Positions 8,594 through 16,865 are shown, counted from the stretch's first letter. The stretch is 61,295 nt of DNA from an uncultured Pseudoxanthomonas sp. (GCF_946886695.1 NZ_CAMPJD010000021.1:1-61295); one strand, 5' to 3'. Numbers and translations are program-made. Notes: a model not told the origin generated them from the sequence alone.

Positions 8594-8809
8594 GCGCAAC
8601 CCGCGACGCGCACCACGTCCGACCCACGCCGGCCGCAGGCGGACTGACACCGAACGACAGCCTGGCAAGCGTCTGTTTCCGCACCGTTTTCCGCGCCGGG
8701 TCGCCTGCCATCCACCTCCGTCTTGTTGCATTGCACGACGGCTGCACAGCGCTCAGCTCCTAAAATTACATTTGAAACCAATTCCGCCACTGACGAGAAC
8801 ACCGTCCAG

Positions 8810-9895
8810 ATGAGCATCGCCGCAAGCTTCGAGATCGAATACCTCCAGTACCTGGGTCCCGACGGCACCCTGGTACGCAACGACCTGCCCGAGGCCGGGC
8901 GCGACATCGCCCGCCTGCGCGAGCTGTTCAAGCAGATGCTGTTCGTGCGCACCTTCGACACCAAGGCCATCGCCCTGCAGCGCACCGGCAAGCTGGGCAC
9001 ATACGCCAGCTGTCTGGGCCACGAGGCGACTCATGTGGGGATCGGCGCCTCGATGCGCACCGGCGACGTCTATGCGCCGAGCTATCGCGAGTACGGTGCC
9101 ATGTTCATGCGCGGGGTGAAGCCGCGCGATGTGCTGATGTACTGGGGCGGCGATGAACGCGGCAGCGATTACGACCGCGGCAGCGATGCGCGCAACGACT
9201 TCCCCTTCTGCGTGCCGATCTCCACGCAGTGCCTGCACGCGGCCGGCGCGGCGCTGTCGTTCAAGCTGCGCAGGCAGCCGCACATCGCGGTGAGCACGTG
9301 CGGTGATGGTGGCTCGTCGAAAACCGACTTCTACGCCGCACTGAACTCCGCGGGTGCTTACGAACTGCCGCTGGTGCTGGGCGTGATCAACAACGGCTGG
9401 GCGATCTCGGTGCCGCGCAGCGCGCAGACCGGCGCGCAGACGCTGGCGCAGAAGGGCCTGGCCGGCGGCCTGCACTGCCTGCAGGTGGACGGCAACGACC
9501 TGATCGCCGTGCTCGAAGGCATGCGCCGTGCCAGCGAGCGAGCGCGCAAAGGCCAGGGTGGCACGGTGATCGAGTTCGTCACCTACCGCCTTTCAGACCA
9601 CACCACCGCCGACGATGCGCGCCGCTACCGCGACGATGCCGAAGTGAAGGCCGGCTGGGAGCGCGAACCGATGACGCGCCTGCGCACCTGGCTGACCGCG
9701 CAGGGCACCTGGAGCGAAGCCGACGAGGCCGCATGGAAGGAAGACTGCGGCGCGCGCGTGGACGAAGAGGTCAACGCCTACCTCAACACGCCGGTGCAGC
9801 CGGTCGAAGCGATGTTCGACTACCTGTACGCCGATCCGCCACCGGAACTGCTGCAGCAACGGGCCGCCGCGATCGCCGCGGAGAACCGCCCGTGA
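8810..9895 (+). CDS. pdhA: 2-oxoacid dehydrogenase complex E1 component, alpha subunit (PdhA/BkdA type)
   Basis: Thiamine-diphosphate-dependent decarboxylase subunit, 361 residues. The TPP-binding motif is clear: CGDGGSSK (GDG at 165-167) to GVINNGWAIS (NN at 194-195). GTYASCLGHEATHVGIG and YREYGAMFMRG are typical of the heterotetrameric E1 alpha of branched-chain or pyruvate complexes. The substrate (pyruvate or branched-chain 2-oxoacids) cannot be decided from sequence alone; branched-chain is my preference because xanthomonads usually use AceE for pyruvate. Start at ATG 8810 (MSIAASFEIE); the frame is open upstream but unconserved. First gene of a tightly coupled operon with E1 beta, an SH3-like protein and E2. 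No E3 gene is present. Confidence 0.9.
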   Translation: MSIAASFEIEYLQYLGPDGTLVRNDLPEAGRDIARLRELFKQMLFVRTFDTKAIALQRTGKLGTYASCLGHEATHVGIGASMRTGDVYAPSYREYGAMFMRGVKPRDVLMYWGGDERGSDYDRGSDARNDFPFCVPISTQCLHAAGAALSFKLRRQPHIAVSTCGDGGSSKTDFYAALNSAGAYELPLVLGVINNGWAISVPRSAQTGAQTLAQKGLAGGLHCLQVDGNDLIAVLEGMRRASERARKGQGGTVIEFVTYRLSDHTTADDARRYRDDAEVKAGWEREPMTRLRTWLTAQGTWSEADEAAWKEDCGARVDEEVNAYLNTPVQPVEAMFDYLYADPPPELLQQRAAAIAAENRP

Positions 9896-10947
9896 GCACC
9901 GTGATGAAACCCGAAAACAAGACTGTGGGAGCGACGTCAGTCGCGAAACCGGATGCCGTGGCGACTCCGACCGCCATCACCCTGATCGAAGCCATCACCC
10001 AGGCGCTGGCCTGGGAGATCGCCCACGACGACGCCGTGCTGGTCTTGGGCGAGGACGTGGGCGTGAACGGCGGCGTGTTCCGCGCCACCGCCGGCCTGCA
10101 GCAGAAGTTCGGCCCCGAGCGCGTGCTCGACACGCCACTGGACGAGACCACCATCGCCGGCCTCACCGTCGGCCTGGCCGCGCAGGGCATGAAGCCGGTC
10201 GCCGAAGCGCAGTTCGACGGCTTCGTCTATCCCATGGTCGACCATCTGATCTGCCACGCCGCCCGCCTGCGCACCCGCACGCGCGGCCGCCTGCACTGCC
10301 CGATGGTGCTGCGCGTGCCGTGGGGCGGCGGCATCCGCGCGCCGGAGCACCACAGCGAGGCCAATGAAGCCATCTTCACCAACGTGCCCGGCCTGCGCGT
10401 GGTGATGCCGTCCTCGCCGCAGCGCGCCTACGGCCTGCTGCTGGCCGCGATCCGCGATCCGGATCCGGTCATCTACATGGAACCCAAGCGCATCTACCGC
10501 CAGTACAAGGAAGTGGTCGCCGACGACGGCGAAGCGCTGCCGCTGGACGTGTGCTTCGTGCTGCGCGACGGCACCGACGTGACCCTGGTGACCTGGGGCG
10601 CGCAGGTGAAGGAAGCGCTGGAAGCGGCCGACAAGCTGGCCGGCGAAGGCATCAGCGCCGAAGTCATCGACGTGGCCACGCTGCGTCCGCTCGACTTCGA
10701 CACCATCGCCGAATCGGTGGCCAAAACCGGCCGCTGCGTGATCGTGCACGAAGCGCCGCGCACCGCCGGCTTCGGCGCGGAGATCGGCGCGCGCCTGGCC
10801 GAGCACTCGATGTACGACCTGCTGGCCCCGGTCGAGCGCGTCACCGGCTACGACACCCACATCCCGCTGTTCCGTCTGGAAATGAAGTACCTGCCCAGCG
10901 TCGACAAGATCGTCGCGGCGGCGAAGCGGGCGATGGCGAACGGCTGA
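9892..10947 (+). CDS. 2-oxoacid dehydrogenase complex E1 component, beta subunit, with REP-derived N-terminal insert
   Basis: Pairs with E1 alpha to form the decarboxylase. Family blocks include VLVLGEDVGVNGGVFRAT, DTPLDETTIAGLTVGLA, RVPWGGGIRAPEHHSEANE and VTLVTWGAQVKEAL. The GTG at 9892 overlaps the E1 alpha stop by 4 nt (GTGA) and has GGAG 8 nt upstream; the ATG at 9904 is an alternative 20 nt from that site. The first roughly 30 residues are unusual: a REP palindrome (9925-9950) is translated as VGATSVAKP before the conserved domain begins near PTAITLIEAIT. The insert is in frame and lies in a tail not needed for the fold. Length is 351 residues. Confidence 0.92.
   Translation: MSTVMKPENKTVGATSVAKPDAVATPTAITLIEAITQALAWEIAHDDAVLVLGEDVGVNGGVFRATAGLQQKFGPERVLDTPLDETTIAGLTVGLAAQGMKPVAEAQFDGFVYPMVDHLICHAARLRTRTRGRLHCPMVLRVPWGGGIRAPEHHSEANEAIFTNVPGLRVVMPSSPQRAYGLLLAAIRDPDPVIYMEPKRIYRQYKEVVADDGEALPLDVCFVLRDGTDVTLVTWGAQVKEALEAADKLAGEGISAEVIDVATLRPLDFDTIAESVAKTGRCVIVHEAPRTAGFGAEIGARLAEHSMYDLLAPVERVTGYDTHIPLFRLEMKYLPSVDKIVAAAKRAMANG
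9925..9950. repeat. REP-type palindrome inside the E1 beta coding sequence
   Basis: GTGGGAGCGACGTCAGTCGCG: same core (GCGAC-GTCA-GTCGC) as the copies at 11624-11692 and 15694-15825. It is read in frame as VGATSVAK. Confidence 0.85.
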
Positions 10948-11315
10948 TGCACGCCTGCGCCGTCCGCGACTACCGCACGCAGTACGCGAACCCGATCCGG
11001 TTCGCGCGCGGCGACGTGGTCGCACTCGGCGCACGCGACACCGAGTGGCCGGCCTTCGCCTGGACCACCACCGCCGACGGCAATGCCGGCTGGGCGCTGG
11101 TGGACTGGCTGCAACCGCGCGACGACGGTCACGCCGTCGCATTGCGCGACTATTCCGCACAGGAACTCGACGTGCAGGCCGGCGACACCGTCGCGCTGCA
11201 GTACGAACTGGGCGACTGGTGGTGGTGCACGCATGCGGATGGCCGCAGTGGCTGGCTGCCTGCGCGCGACCTGGACCTGATCAACGAAACGACTTCAGAA
11301 GAGACATCCGAATGA
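10947..11315 (+). CDS. Small SH3-like protein encoded between E1 beta and E2
   Basis: 122 residues with two SH3-like repeats. Repeat 1 (about 3-50): AVRDYRTQYANPIRFARGD, then WALVDWL. Repeat 2 (about 53-105): ALRDYSAQELDVQAGDTVAL, then WWWCTHADGRSGWLPARDL, a close match to variant SH3 domains (ALxDY, WW, GxxG.P). No signal peptide or membrane segment, so it is cytoplasmic. The ATG overlaps the E1 beta stop (TGATG), and its own stop overlaps the E2 start (ATGA), so it is translationally coupled to both. It may be an assembly or docking factor for the dehydrogenase complex; this is inferred from coupling only. Such a gene is not a standard member of these operons. Confidence 0.8.
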   Translation: MHACAVRDYRTQYANPIRFARGDVVALGARDTEWPAFAWTTTADGNAGWALVDWLQPRDDGHAVALRDYSAQELDVQAGDTVALQYELGDWWWCTHADGRSGWLPARDLDLINETTSEETSE

Positions 11316-12673
11316 GCGAGAGCAAGACCTTCCACCTTCCCGACCTGGGCGAAGGCCTCCCGGACGCGACCATCGTCGAGTGGTTCGTCAAGGAAGGCGA
11401 CGTGATACGGCTGGACGAACCGCTGGTGTCGATGGAGACCGCGAAGGCCGTCGTCGAGGTGCCCTCGCCCGTCTCCGGCAAGGTGGTGAAGCTGGCCGGT
11501 GCCGCCGGCGATGTCATCGTCACCGGCAGCATGCTGGCGGTGTTCGAGCCCGACGCCAGCCTGCCACAGCGCGCGGAAGGCCAGGACACAGGCCACCACC
11601 ACGGCCCGCCGAAGCCCGCCGCTGCGGGAGCGACGTCAGTCGCGAACCTCGCCACCGACACATCGCCCGTCGCGACTGACGTCGCTCCCGCCGCTCCCAC
11701 CGATGCCGGCACCGTCGTGGGCGCCATGCAGTCCTCCAACGACGTGCACACCGAACAGGCGATCGCCGTCGGCGGCGTCAAGGCCATGCCGGCCGTGCGC
11801 GCGATGGCGAAGAAGCTGGGCGTGGACCTGGCGCGCGTGCGCGCCAGCGGCGCCGACGGCGCAGTGACGATGCAGGACGTGAAACAGGCCGCCGCAGACG
11901 GGTCCGCGCGCGGCACCACGACCGCCGCACCCGCACGCACCACCGCGCCGGTCGTCGCGGCGGCACCGGCCGCGAGGACCACACTGTCCGCCAGCGGCAA
12001 GCCGATGCGCACGCAGCCACCGGGCGTGTCCGTCAGCGGCCAGCCCGAGCAGCTCAAGGGCGTGCGCCGCAACATGGCGCGCGTGATGGCCGATGCACAT
12101 GCCAAGGTCGTGCCGACCACGCTAAGCGACGATGCCGACGTGCATGCGTGGATGCCCGGCAACGACATGACCGGCCGCCTCGTCCGCGCCATCGTGCGCG
12201 CCTGCAAGACGGTGCCGGCGATGAACGCATGGTTCGACGGAGACAAGCTCACCCGCACGCTGCACCCGCATGTGGACATCGGCATCGCCGTGGATACCGA
12301 CGACGGCCTGTTCGTGCCGGCGCTGCGCAATGCGGACCTGCTGGAAGCCGGTGGCGTGCGCGAGAGCATCAACCGCCTGCGCGCGCAGGTGGAAGACCGC
12401 AGCATTCCACCGTCCGAACTGACCGGCTACACGATCTCGCTGAGCAACTTCGGCATGTTCGCCGGCCGCTATGCCACGCCGGTCGTGGTGCCGCCGTGCG
12501 TCGCCATCGTCGCCGCGGGCCGCGCCCGCCACCAGGTCACGCCGGTAATGGGCGGCTTCGAATCGCACAAGGTCATCCCCTTGTCGGTGACGTTCGACCA
12601 CCGCGCCTGCACCGGCGGTGAGGCGGCACGCTTCCTCAAGGCATTGATCGACGACCTGGCCCTGCCGGCGTGA
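11312..12673 (+). CDS. Dihydrolipoamide acyltransferase (E2) of the 2-oxoacid dehydrogenase complex
   Basis: 453-residue core subunit transferring the acyl group from lipoyl-lysine to CoA. Domains in order: one lipoyl domain (1-80; lipoylated K45 in METAKAVVEV); a linker (81-155) containing a His run and a REP-derived segment (about 105-127); peripheral-subunit-binding domain (157-193; AMPAVRAMAKKLGVDL); a second Ala/Thr/Pro linker; and the acyltransferase domain (246-450). The catalytic histidine is H430 in TFDHRACTGG. The family motif is DHRxxDG; here the aspartate is replaced by T434. Start ATG 11312 overlaps the SH3 gene stop; the next gene overlaps the E2 stop by 4 nt. Confidence 0.92.
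   Translation: MSESKTFHLPDLGEGLPDATIVEWFVKEGDVIRLDEPLVSMETAKAVVEVPSPVSGKVVKLAGAAGDVIVTGSMLAVFEPDASLPQRAEGQDTGHHHGPPKPAAAGATSVANLATDTSPVATDVAPAAPTDAGTVVGAMQSSNDVHTEQAIAVGGVKAMPAVRAMAKKLGVDLARVRASGADGAVTMQDVKQAAADGSARGTTTAAPARTTAPVVAAAPAARTTLSASGKPMRTQPPGVSVSGQPEQLKGVRRNMARVMADAHAKVVPTTLSDDADVHAWMPGNDMTGRLVRAIVRACKTVPAMNAWFDGDKLTRTLHPHVDIGIAVDTDDGLFVPALRNADLLEAGGVRESINRLRAQVEDRSIPPSELTGYTISLSNFGMFAGRYATPVVVPPCVAIVAAGRARHQVTPVMGGFESHKVIPLSVTFDHRACTGGEAARFLKALIDDLALPA
11624..11692. repeat. Inverted pair of REP palindromes inside the E2 linker
   Basis: A copy at 11624-11646 (GCGGGAGCGACGTCAGTCGC) and its inverse at 11667-11691 with a 20-nt spacer. The whole unit is in frame and encodes an Ala/Thr/Val-rich stretch of the interdomain linker (AGATSVANL ... 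VATDVAPAA). Confidence 0.85.
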
Positions 12674-13041
12674 CCTTCCGTCGGCTCACGCCGATGCTGC
12701 GCACGCCGGACCTGCCCGGCACACTCGCGTTCTACCGCGACGTGCTGGGCTTCGGACTCGCGTCCGGCGCGCTGGAGCAGGGCTGGCTGGCGCTGCGCCG
12801 CGACGGTGCCGAGCTGATGCTGTCCGGCATGAACGACCATGAGGGCGATACGGTCCCGGGATTCACCGGCTCGCTGTACCTGGAAGTCGCCGACGTCGAC
12901 GCGCTGTGGGACACCGTCCGCGACCATGCCCGCACCTGCTACACGCCCGAGACGTTCGCCTACGGCATGCGCGAATTCGCCGTCTACGACAACAACGGCT
13001 ACCTGCTGCAGTTCGGTACCCCGGTCGCGGACGACACCTGA
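12670..13041 (+). CDS. VOC-superfamily (glyoxalase/bleomycin-resistance fold) protein
   Basis: 123 residues forming one VOC beta-alpha-beta-beta-beta unit pair: MLRTPDLPGTLAFYRDVLGF at the N-terminus and a C-terminal MREFAVYDNNGYLLQFG, whose glutamine stands where the metal-ligand Glu is often found. The GTG start overlaps the E2 stop by 4 nt, so it is translated as the last member of the dehydrogenase operon. Substrate unknown; members include lactoylglutathione lyase relatives, dioxygenases and resistance proteins. No signal peptide. Confidence 0.82.
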   Translation: MTFRRLTPMLRTPDLPGTLAFYRDVLGFGLASGALEQGWLALRRDGAELMLSGMNDHEGDTVPGFTGSLYLEVADVDALWDTVRDHARTCYTPETFAYGMREFAVYDNNGYLLQFGTPVADDT

Positions 13042-13088
13042 CCGCGAACGGTGGCAGGATGTCGCGCACATCCACCCGGAAATCCGCT

Positions 13089-13475
13089 ATGGCACACCGC
13101 AGCCGCCTCGCCGGTTTCATCATCGACAGCCAGGTCGACGACCTGCCCGCTGCATCCGCGTTCTGGAGCTCGGCGCTGGGACTGGAGGTAACCCATCCCG
13201 ATGATGGCGACCTGGGCCTCTACGACAAGTTCGAACCCGGTCCCGGTGGCCTGCACATCGAGGTGCAGAAGGTGAAGCACGAAGCCCGTGTGCACCTGGA
13301 TATCGAGACCGACGACATCGACGCCGAAGTCGCGCGACTGGAAGCGCTGGGTGCGAAACGCGTGCAGCACGTGCGCAACCGCTGGTGGGTGATGGAAGCG
13401 CCCACCGGCCACCGCTTCTGCGTGGTGCCGATGGACGAAGGCAGCACGCGCGGCGCGCCGAACCGCTGGCCCTGA
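13089..13475 (+). CDS. VOC-family glyoxalase-like domain protein
   Basis: 128 residues from ATG 13089 (MAHRSRLAGFIIDSQVDD); an in-frame ATG at 13059 would add ten residues (MSRTSTRKSA) and cannot be excluded. AASAFWSSALGLEVTHPDD, VHLDIETDDIDAEVARLEAL and WVMEAPTGHRFCVVP match the glyoxalase-like (PF18029-type) branch found in many actinobacterial and xanthomonad genomes. It follows the first VOC gene by 47 bp and is probably transcribed with it. The two are not close copies of each other. Function unknown. Confidence 0.8.
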   Translation: MAHRSRLAGFIIDSQVDDLPAASAFWSSALGLEVTHPDDGDLGLYDKFEPGPGGLHIEVQKVKHEARVHLDIETDDIDAEVARLEALGAKRVQHVRNRWWVMEAPTGHRFCVVPMDEGSTRGAPNRWP

Positions 13476-13485
13476 AGGCAACAGG

Positions 13486-13920
13486 TCACCGCACCAGGGC
13501 AACCTGGTCGTTCCAGAAGGACAGCAGGTGCTCCAGGCCGGGAGACGATGCTATCTCGTCCTCCAGCCATGGCAGGTCGCGCTGCCATTGCGCCTGGCTG
13601 AGCTGCTGGACCAGGCTCTGTGGCGCTTCCGCAAACCCCATGTGCCAGCGCTGCAGGCGGCGCACATCAAGGCTCCCTTGCTCCAGGATCTCCACCTCGC
13701 GGTGCTGGCGCGCACGGGCAATCCGCGCGTAGATCTGCTCGACATCGGCACGGGCACCTTCGAGGTACTGCACGAAGCGTTGCCCGCCGTAGATCAGGGT
13801 GCCGGTGACGTTGGCCAACTGGTTGTTGACGCGTGCATCGAGCAGCAGGGCATCGAGGTCGGCGGTCTCCAGCGGGCGCGCGGCCTGGCTCTGGTAGACC
13901 AGCGCATGCAGTGGAGCCAT
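13486..13920 (-). CDS. Short BLUF-domain blue-light photoreceptor
   Basis: 144 residues from the ATG complementary to 13918-13920 (MAPLHALVYQS). This is a single FAD-binding BLUF domain with all residues of the light switch in register: Y9, N32/N33 (VNNQLANVTG), Q51 (FVQYLEG), and W92/M94 (RWHMGF). No GGDEF, EAL or other effector domain is attached, so it probably acts through a protein partner. It is convergent with the VOC genes (stop codons about 10 bp apart). A GTG start ten codons upstream is possible but lacks a ribosome-binding site. Outputs of short BLUF proteins include motility, biofilm and photolyase control; none can be assigned here. Confidence 0.9.
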   Translation of the reverse strand: MAPLHALVYQSQAARPLETADLDALLLDARVNNQLANVTGTLIYGGQRFVQYLEGARADVEQIYARIARARQHREVEILEQGSLDVRRLQRWHMGFAEAPQSLVQQLSQAQWQRDLPWLEDEIASSPGLEHLLSFWNDQVALVR

Positions 13921-13995
13921 CTGATGCTCGGGGCGGCGGGGGAAGGACACGGAGCATACCGCGCCACCCGCCCCGCCCGACGTGCGCGGGCGCCG

Positions 13996-15642
13996 CTATT
14001 TGCGTTCAGTCTCCGAACGTTCGCGCGTGGCCTTGAACTCTGAACCTTCCCGCCAGTACGGCCATCCTTCGCTGTCGGCGATCCCACGCCCCATCGCGTA
14101 CAGCAGCTCGACGTCCTGCGCCTGCCCCACCGCATCCCAGTTCGACGTCCATGCATCGCAGGGCTGGTGGTAGCACTTGGCGAAATACGCATCGCGCAGC
14201 GCCTTGCCACGGGAAACACCGCCCTCCGCGCGATCCAGTCCGGCGCCGATGGTGATCGCCGGCACGCCCGCGCGGGCGAAAGCGAAGTGGTCGGCGCGGT
14301 AGAAGAAGCCCGCTTCGAGGTTCGGATCCGGCGAGTAGGTGCGCCCATGCGCTTGGGCCACGCGTTTCAGATCGTCTTCCAGCGAAACGCGCCCGTTGCC
14401 CCAGGAGGCGATGTCGCGATTCGGGCCGTCCGGGCTGAGCATTTCGATATTGAGCACAGCGGCGGTCTTCTCCAGCGGCGCCACGGGGTTGGCCGCATAG
14501 AACATCGCACCTTGCAGCCCCTTTTCCTCCGCCGTCAACGCCATGAACAACAGGCTGCGCTGCGGACGCGGACCGGCAGCGAACACGCGCGCCAGTTCGA
14601 TCACGGCCGCCACCCCCGTGGCATTGTCGACGGCGCCATGCCGGATCGCATCACCGCCGGCGTCGGGTTCACCGATGCCATAGGCGTCCCAGTGCGCTGA
14701 ATAGATCACGGTTTCGTCGGGTCGCTGGGCGCCTTCCAGTCGGCCGATGACGTTGCGCGTGATCACCTGATCGCGCGCCACCTTGAAGTCGGCCGACAAG
14801 GTGGCCCCGCCCAGCGCCACCGGTGTGAAGTCGGCCGTCTGCGCGCGCCGCTTCTCCGCAGAGAAATCCAGGCCCGCGCGCTGGAACAGCGACACTGCCA
14901 GGTCGTGCTGCATCCAGCCACGGAACAGCGTGTGGTACTTCGCCGCATCCGCGCGCGGGATGTCGAACACCGGCGAAAGACCCGACGCACGGACCGTGCG
15001 CCAGCCGTATGCCGCCGGCGCGGTTTCATGGACGATCAATACACCCACGGCGCCCTGCCGCGCGAGCTCTTCGTACTTGTAGGTCCAGCGTCCGTAGTAG
15101 GTGACCGCCTTTCCGTCGAACGCGCCGGGCTGCGCCGTCTCGTAGTCCGGATCGTTGACCAGCACCACCGCGACCTTCCCGCGCAGGTCCGTGCCCTTGT
15201 AGTCATCCCAGTTCCGCTCGGGGGCGCTCACGCCGTAGCCGACGAACACCATTGGCGCGTCGACAACATGCACGCGTTCAACCGGACTCAGGCTCTGCAC
15301 GACGACATCGTCGCCATTGACCAGGGCCTGCGTGTCACCACCGATCTTCAACACTGCGTCCACCGCGCCGTCCACCCGTGCGCGCACCAGTGGAACGTCC
15401 TGGGTCCAACCGCCGCGCTCACCTCCCGGCTGCACGCCTGCCTTCTGGAGTTCATCGATGACGTAGGCGATCGTCTTCGTCTCCCCCGCCGTCGCAGGTG
15501 CACGGCCTTCGAACTCGTCCGATGCGAGGACGCGGACATGACGCGAAAGGTTGTCGGCGCTGATGCCGCCGCCGGGGATTTCTGCGGCGAATACGGGCGG
15601 CGAACACAGGGACAACAGCAGTATCGGGAACGAAGGCTTCAT
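13996..15642 (-). CDS. Exported M28-family zinc aminopeptidase-like peptidase
   Basis: 548 residues with a signal peptide (MKPSFPILLLSLCSPPVFAA). Zinc-ligand blocks of M28 are visible: HWDAYG (about 314), GAVDNATGVAA (about 334; bridging Asp), LTAEEKGLQG (about 371; catalytic Glu and ligand Glu) and a late ADHFAFARAGVPA His. A PA-type insertion (about 110-230) sits before the catalytic domain. It likely trims peptides in the periplasm or outside the cell, which fits the POT importer and amino-acid catabolic genes nearby. The start complementary to 15640-15642 is chosen because the signal peptide begins there. Confidence 0.9.
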   Translation of the reverse strand: MKPSFPILLLSLCSPPVFAAEIPGGGISADNLSRHVRVLASDEFEGRAPATAGETKTIAYVIDELQKAGVQPGGERGGWTQDVPLVRARVDGAVDAVLKIGGDTQALVNGDDVVVQSLSPVERVHVVDAPMVFVGYGVSAPERNWDDYKGTDLRGKVAVVLVNDPDYETAQPGAFDGKAVTYYGRWTYKYEELARQGAVGVLIVHETAPAAYGWRTVRASGLSPVFDIPRADAAKYHTLFRGWMQHDLAVSLFQRAGLDFSAEKRRAQTADFTPVALGGATLSADFKVARDQVITRNVIGRLEGAQRPDETVIYSAHWDAYGIGEPDAGGDAIRHGAVDNATGVAAVIELARVFAAGPRPQRSLLFMALTAEEKGLQGAMFYAANPVAPLEKTAAVLNIEMLSPDGPNRDIASWGNGRVSLEDDLKRVAQAHGRTYSPDPNLEAGFFYRADHFAFARAGVPAITIGAGLDRAEGGVSRGKALRDAYFAKCYHQPCDAWTSNWDAVGQAQDVELLYAMGRGIADSEGWPYWREGSEFKATRERSETERK

Positions 15643-15693
15643 GGGGACCGCCGGAAATGGACACATCGGCAGTCTAGTCCATCCATGTTCGCC

Positions 15694-15825
15694 GTAGGAG
15701 CGACGTCAGTCGCGACCGTATGCCATGCGGAACCGCGCATCCCCGACGCATGCGCGACACGCCGCGTCTATTGTCGGAGACCACGAGGAATTCAGTCTTA
15801 CGGTCGCGACTGACGTCGCTCCTAC
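15694..15825. repeat. Intergenic pair of REP palindromes, perfect 27-bp inverted arms
   Basis: 15694-15720 and 15799-15825 are exact reverse complements, 78 bp apart, each with the GCGACGTCAGTCGC core. They sit between the MBL gene 3' end and the M28 gene 5' end, a typical BIME-like location that could terminate or protect the MBL transcript. Confidence 0.85.
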
Positions 15826-15841
15826 AGGAAACGGCGACCCG

Positions 15842-16771
15842 TCACGGACGCCCGCGATCCAGCCACACGCCCAGGCCCTGCGCATTCAATTCGACATCCA
15901 TCGCAAGGACGCGTTCGACCTCCTCGTCGGCTAGCGGCACCCGCAGTGCGTGCGCGCGCTCCAGATACAGCGCTGAGAGACCGGCCACGATGCAACGATG
16001 GCGATCCGCGCGCCCATCGCAGGCGTCGGCGATGGCGACCATCGCGTCGATCTGCTCGTACAGCGCCTGCGCCAGTCGCGGCACGTCGTCGATGCGGCCG
16101 TAATGGGTCAGGTACATCGCGTCCGGCGCATAGGCCACCATCCGCGCGATGCTCGCCTTCAATGCCGCGGGCTCGAGCTGGACCGGTGTGGTCGTCGGCA
16201 GGATGAAGGCACCACGTGGCCCATCCAGTTCGCGATAGGACAACCCGAACGTGTCGCCGCTGAACCAACTGCGGCTGCGCGCGTCCCAGATGCAATGATG
16301 GTGACGCGCATGGCCAGGGGTGTCGATGAACTGCAACGGGCGCCCCGAGAGCATCACCGTCTCGCCATCCTCCACCACGCGTACCCGCGCGTCGGGGACC
16401 GGCACAAGGGTGCCGTAGCTGCGCTGCATTTCTTCCTCGCCATAGACTGCCGTCGCACCCGCGATCAGCTTCGCCGGATCGATCAGATGCGGTGCTGCGC
16501 GGGGGTGCGCGACAAGGGTGGCGTTCGGCAGCTGTTGCATCAGCAGCCCCGCGCCGCCTGCGTGGTCCAGGTGCACGTGGGTGACGATGAGGAAGTCCAC
16601 CCCGTCCGGCTCCAGTCCAGCGGACTGCAGTGCGTCCAGCAGGCGCGGCACGGAATGGTTCGTGCCGCAGTCGATGAAGGCGCCGCGGCCTTCCTCGACG
16701 ATGAGGTAGGCGGCGTCGAAGTGGTCGCGCTGGAACGCGGTGTCGATGGTGTGGATGCCGTGGAGGCTCAT
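15842..16771 (-). CDS. MBL-fold metallo-hydrolase
   Basis: 309-residue cytoplasmic metallo-beta-lactamase-fold enzyme. The metal motif THVHLDHAGG gives H65, H67, D69 and H70; FIDTPGHARHHH and FSGDTFG supply the third His and bridging Asp; LTHYGRID gives the last His. The glyoxalase-II-like arrangement of two metal sites is therefore complete. No signal peptide. The C-terminal 80 residues are helical and not diagnostic. Substrate unknown (thioester or lactone hydrolysis is common in this clade). Confidence 0.87.
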   Translation of the reverse strand: MSLHGIHTIDTAFQRDHFDAAYLIVEEGRGAFIDCGTNHSVPRLLDALQSAGLEPDGVDFLIVTHVHLDHAGGAGLLMQQLPNATLVAHPRAAPHLIDPAKLIAGATAVYGEEEMQRSYGTLVPVPDARVRVVEDGETVMLSGRPLQFIDTPGHARHHHCIWDARSRSWFSGDTFGLSYRELDGPRGAFILPTTTPVQLEPAALKASIARMVAYAPDAMYLTHYGRIDDVPRLAQALYEQIDAMVAIADACDGRADRHRCIVAGLSALYLERAHALRVPLADEEVERVLAMDVELNAQGLGVWLDRGRP

Positions 16772-16865
16772 CCGCGGGCCTGTGTGGGAACGGATGACCC
16801 GATTCTAGTCCCCGCCTCGCATCTGCACGACCCGCCTTTGGTGGAACGACCCGTCCGCGCGCGGC

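Noticed and set aside
12670..13475. The two VOC genes as a recent tandem duplication
   Set aside because: Their sequences are too different and belong to different VOC branches.
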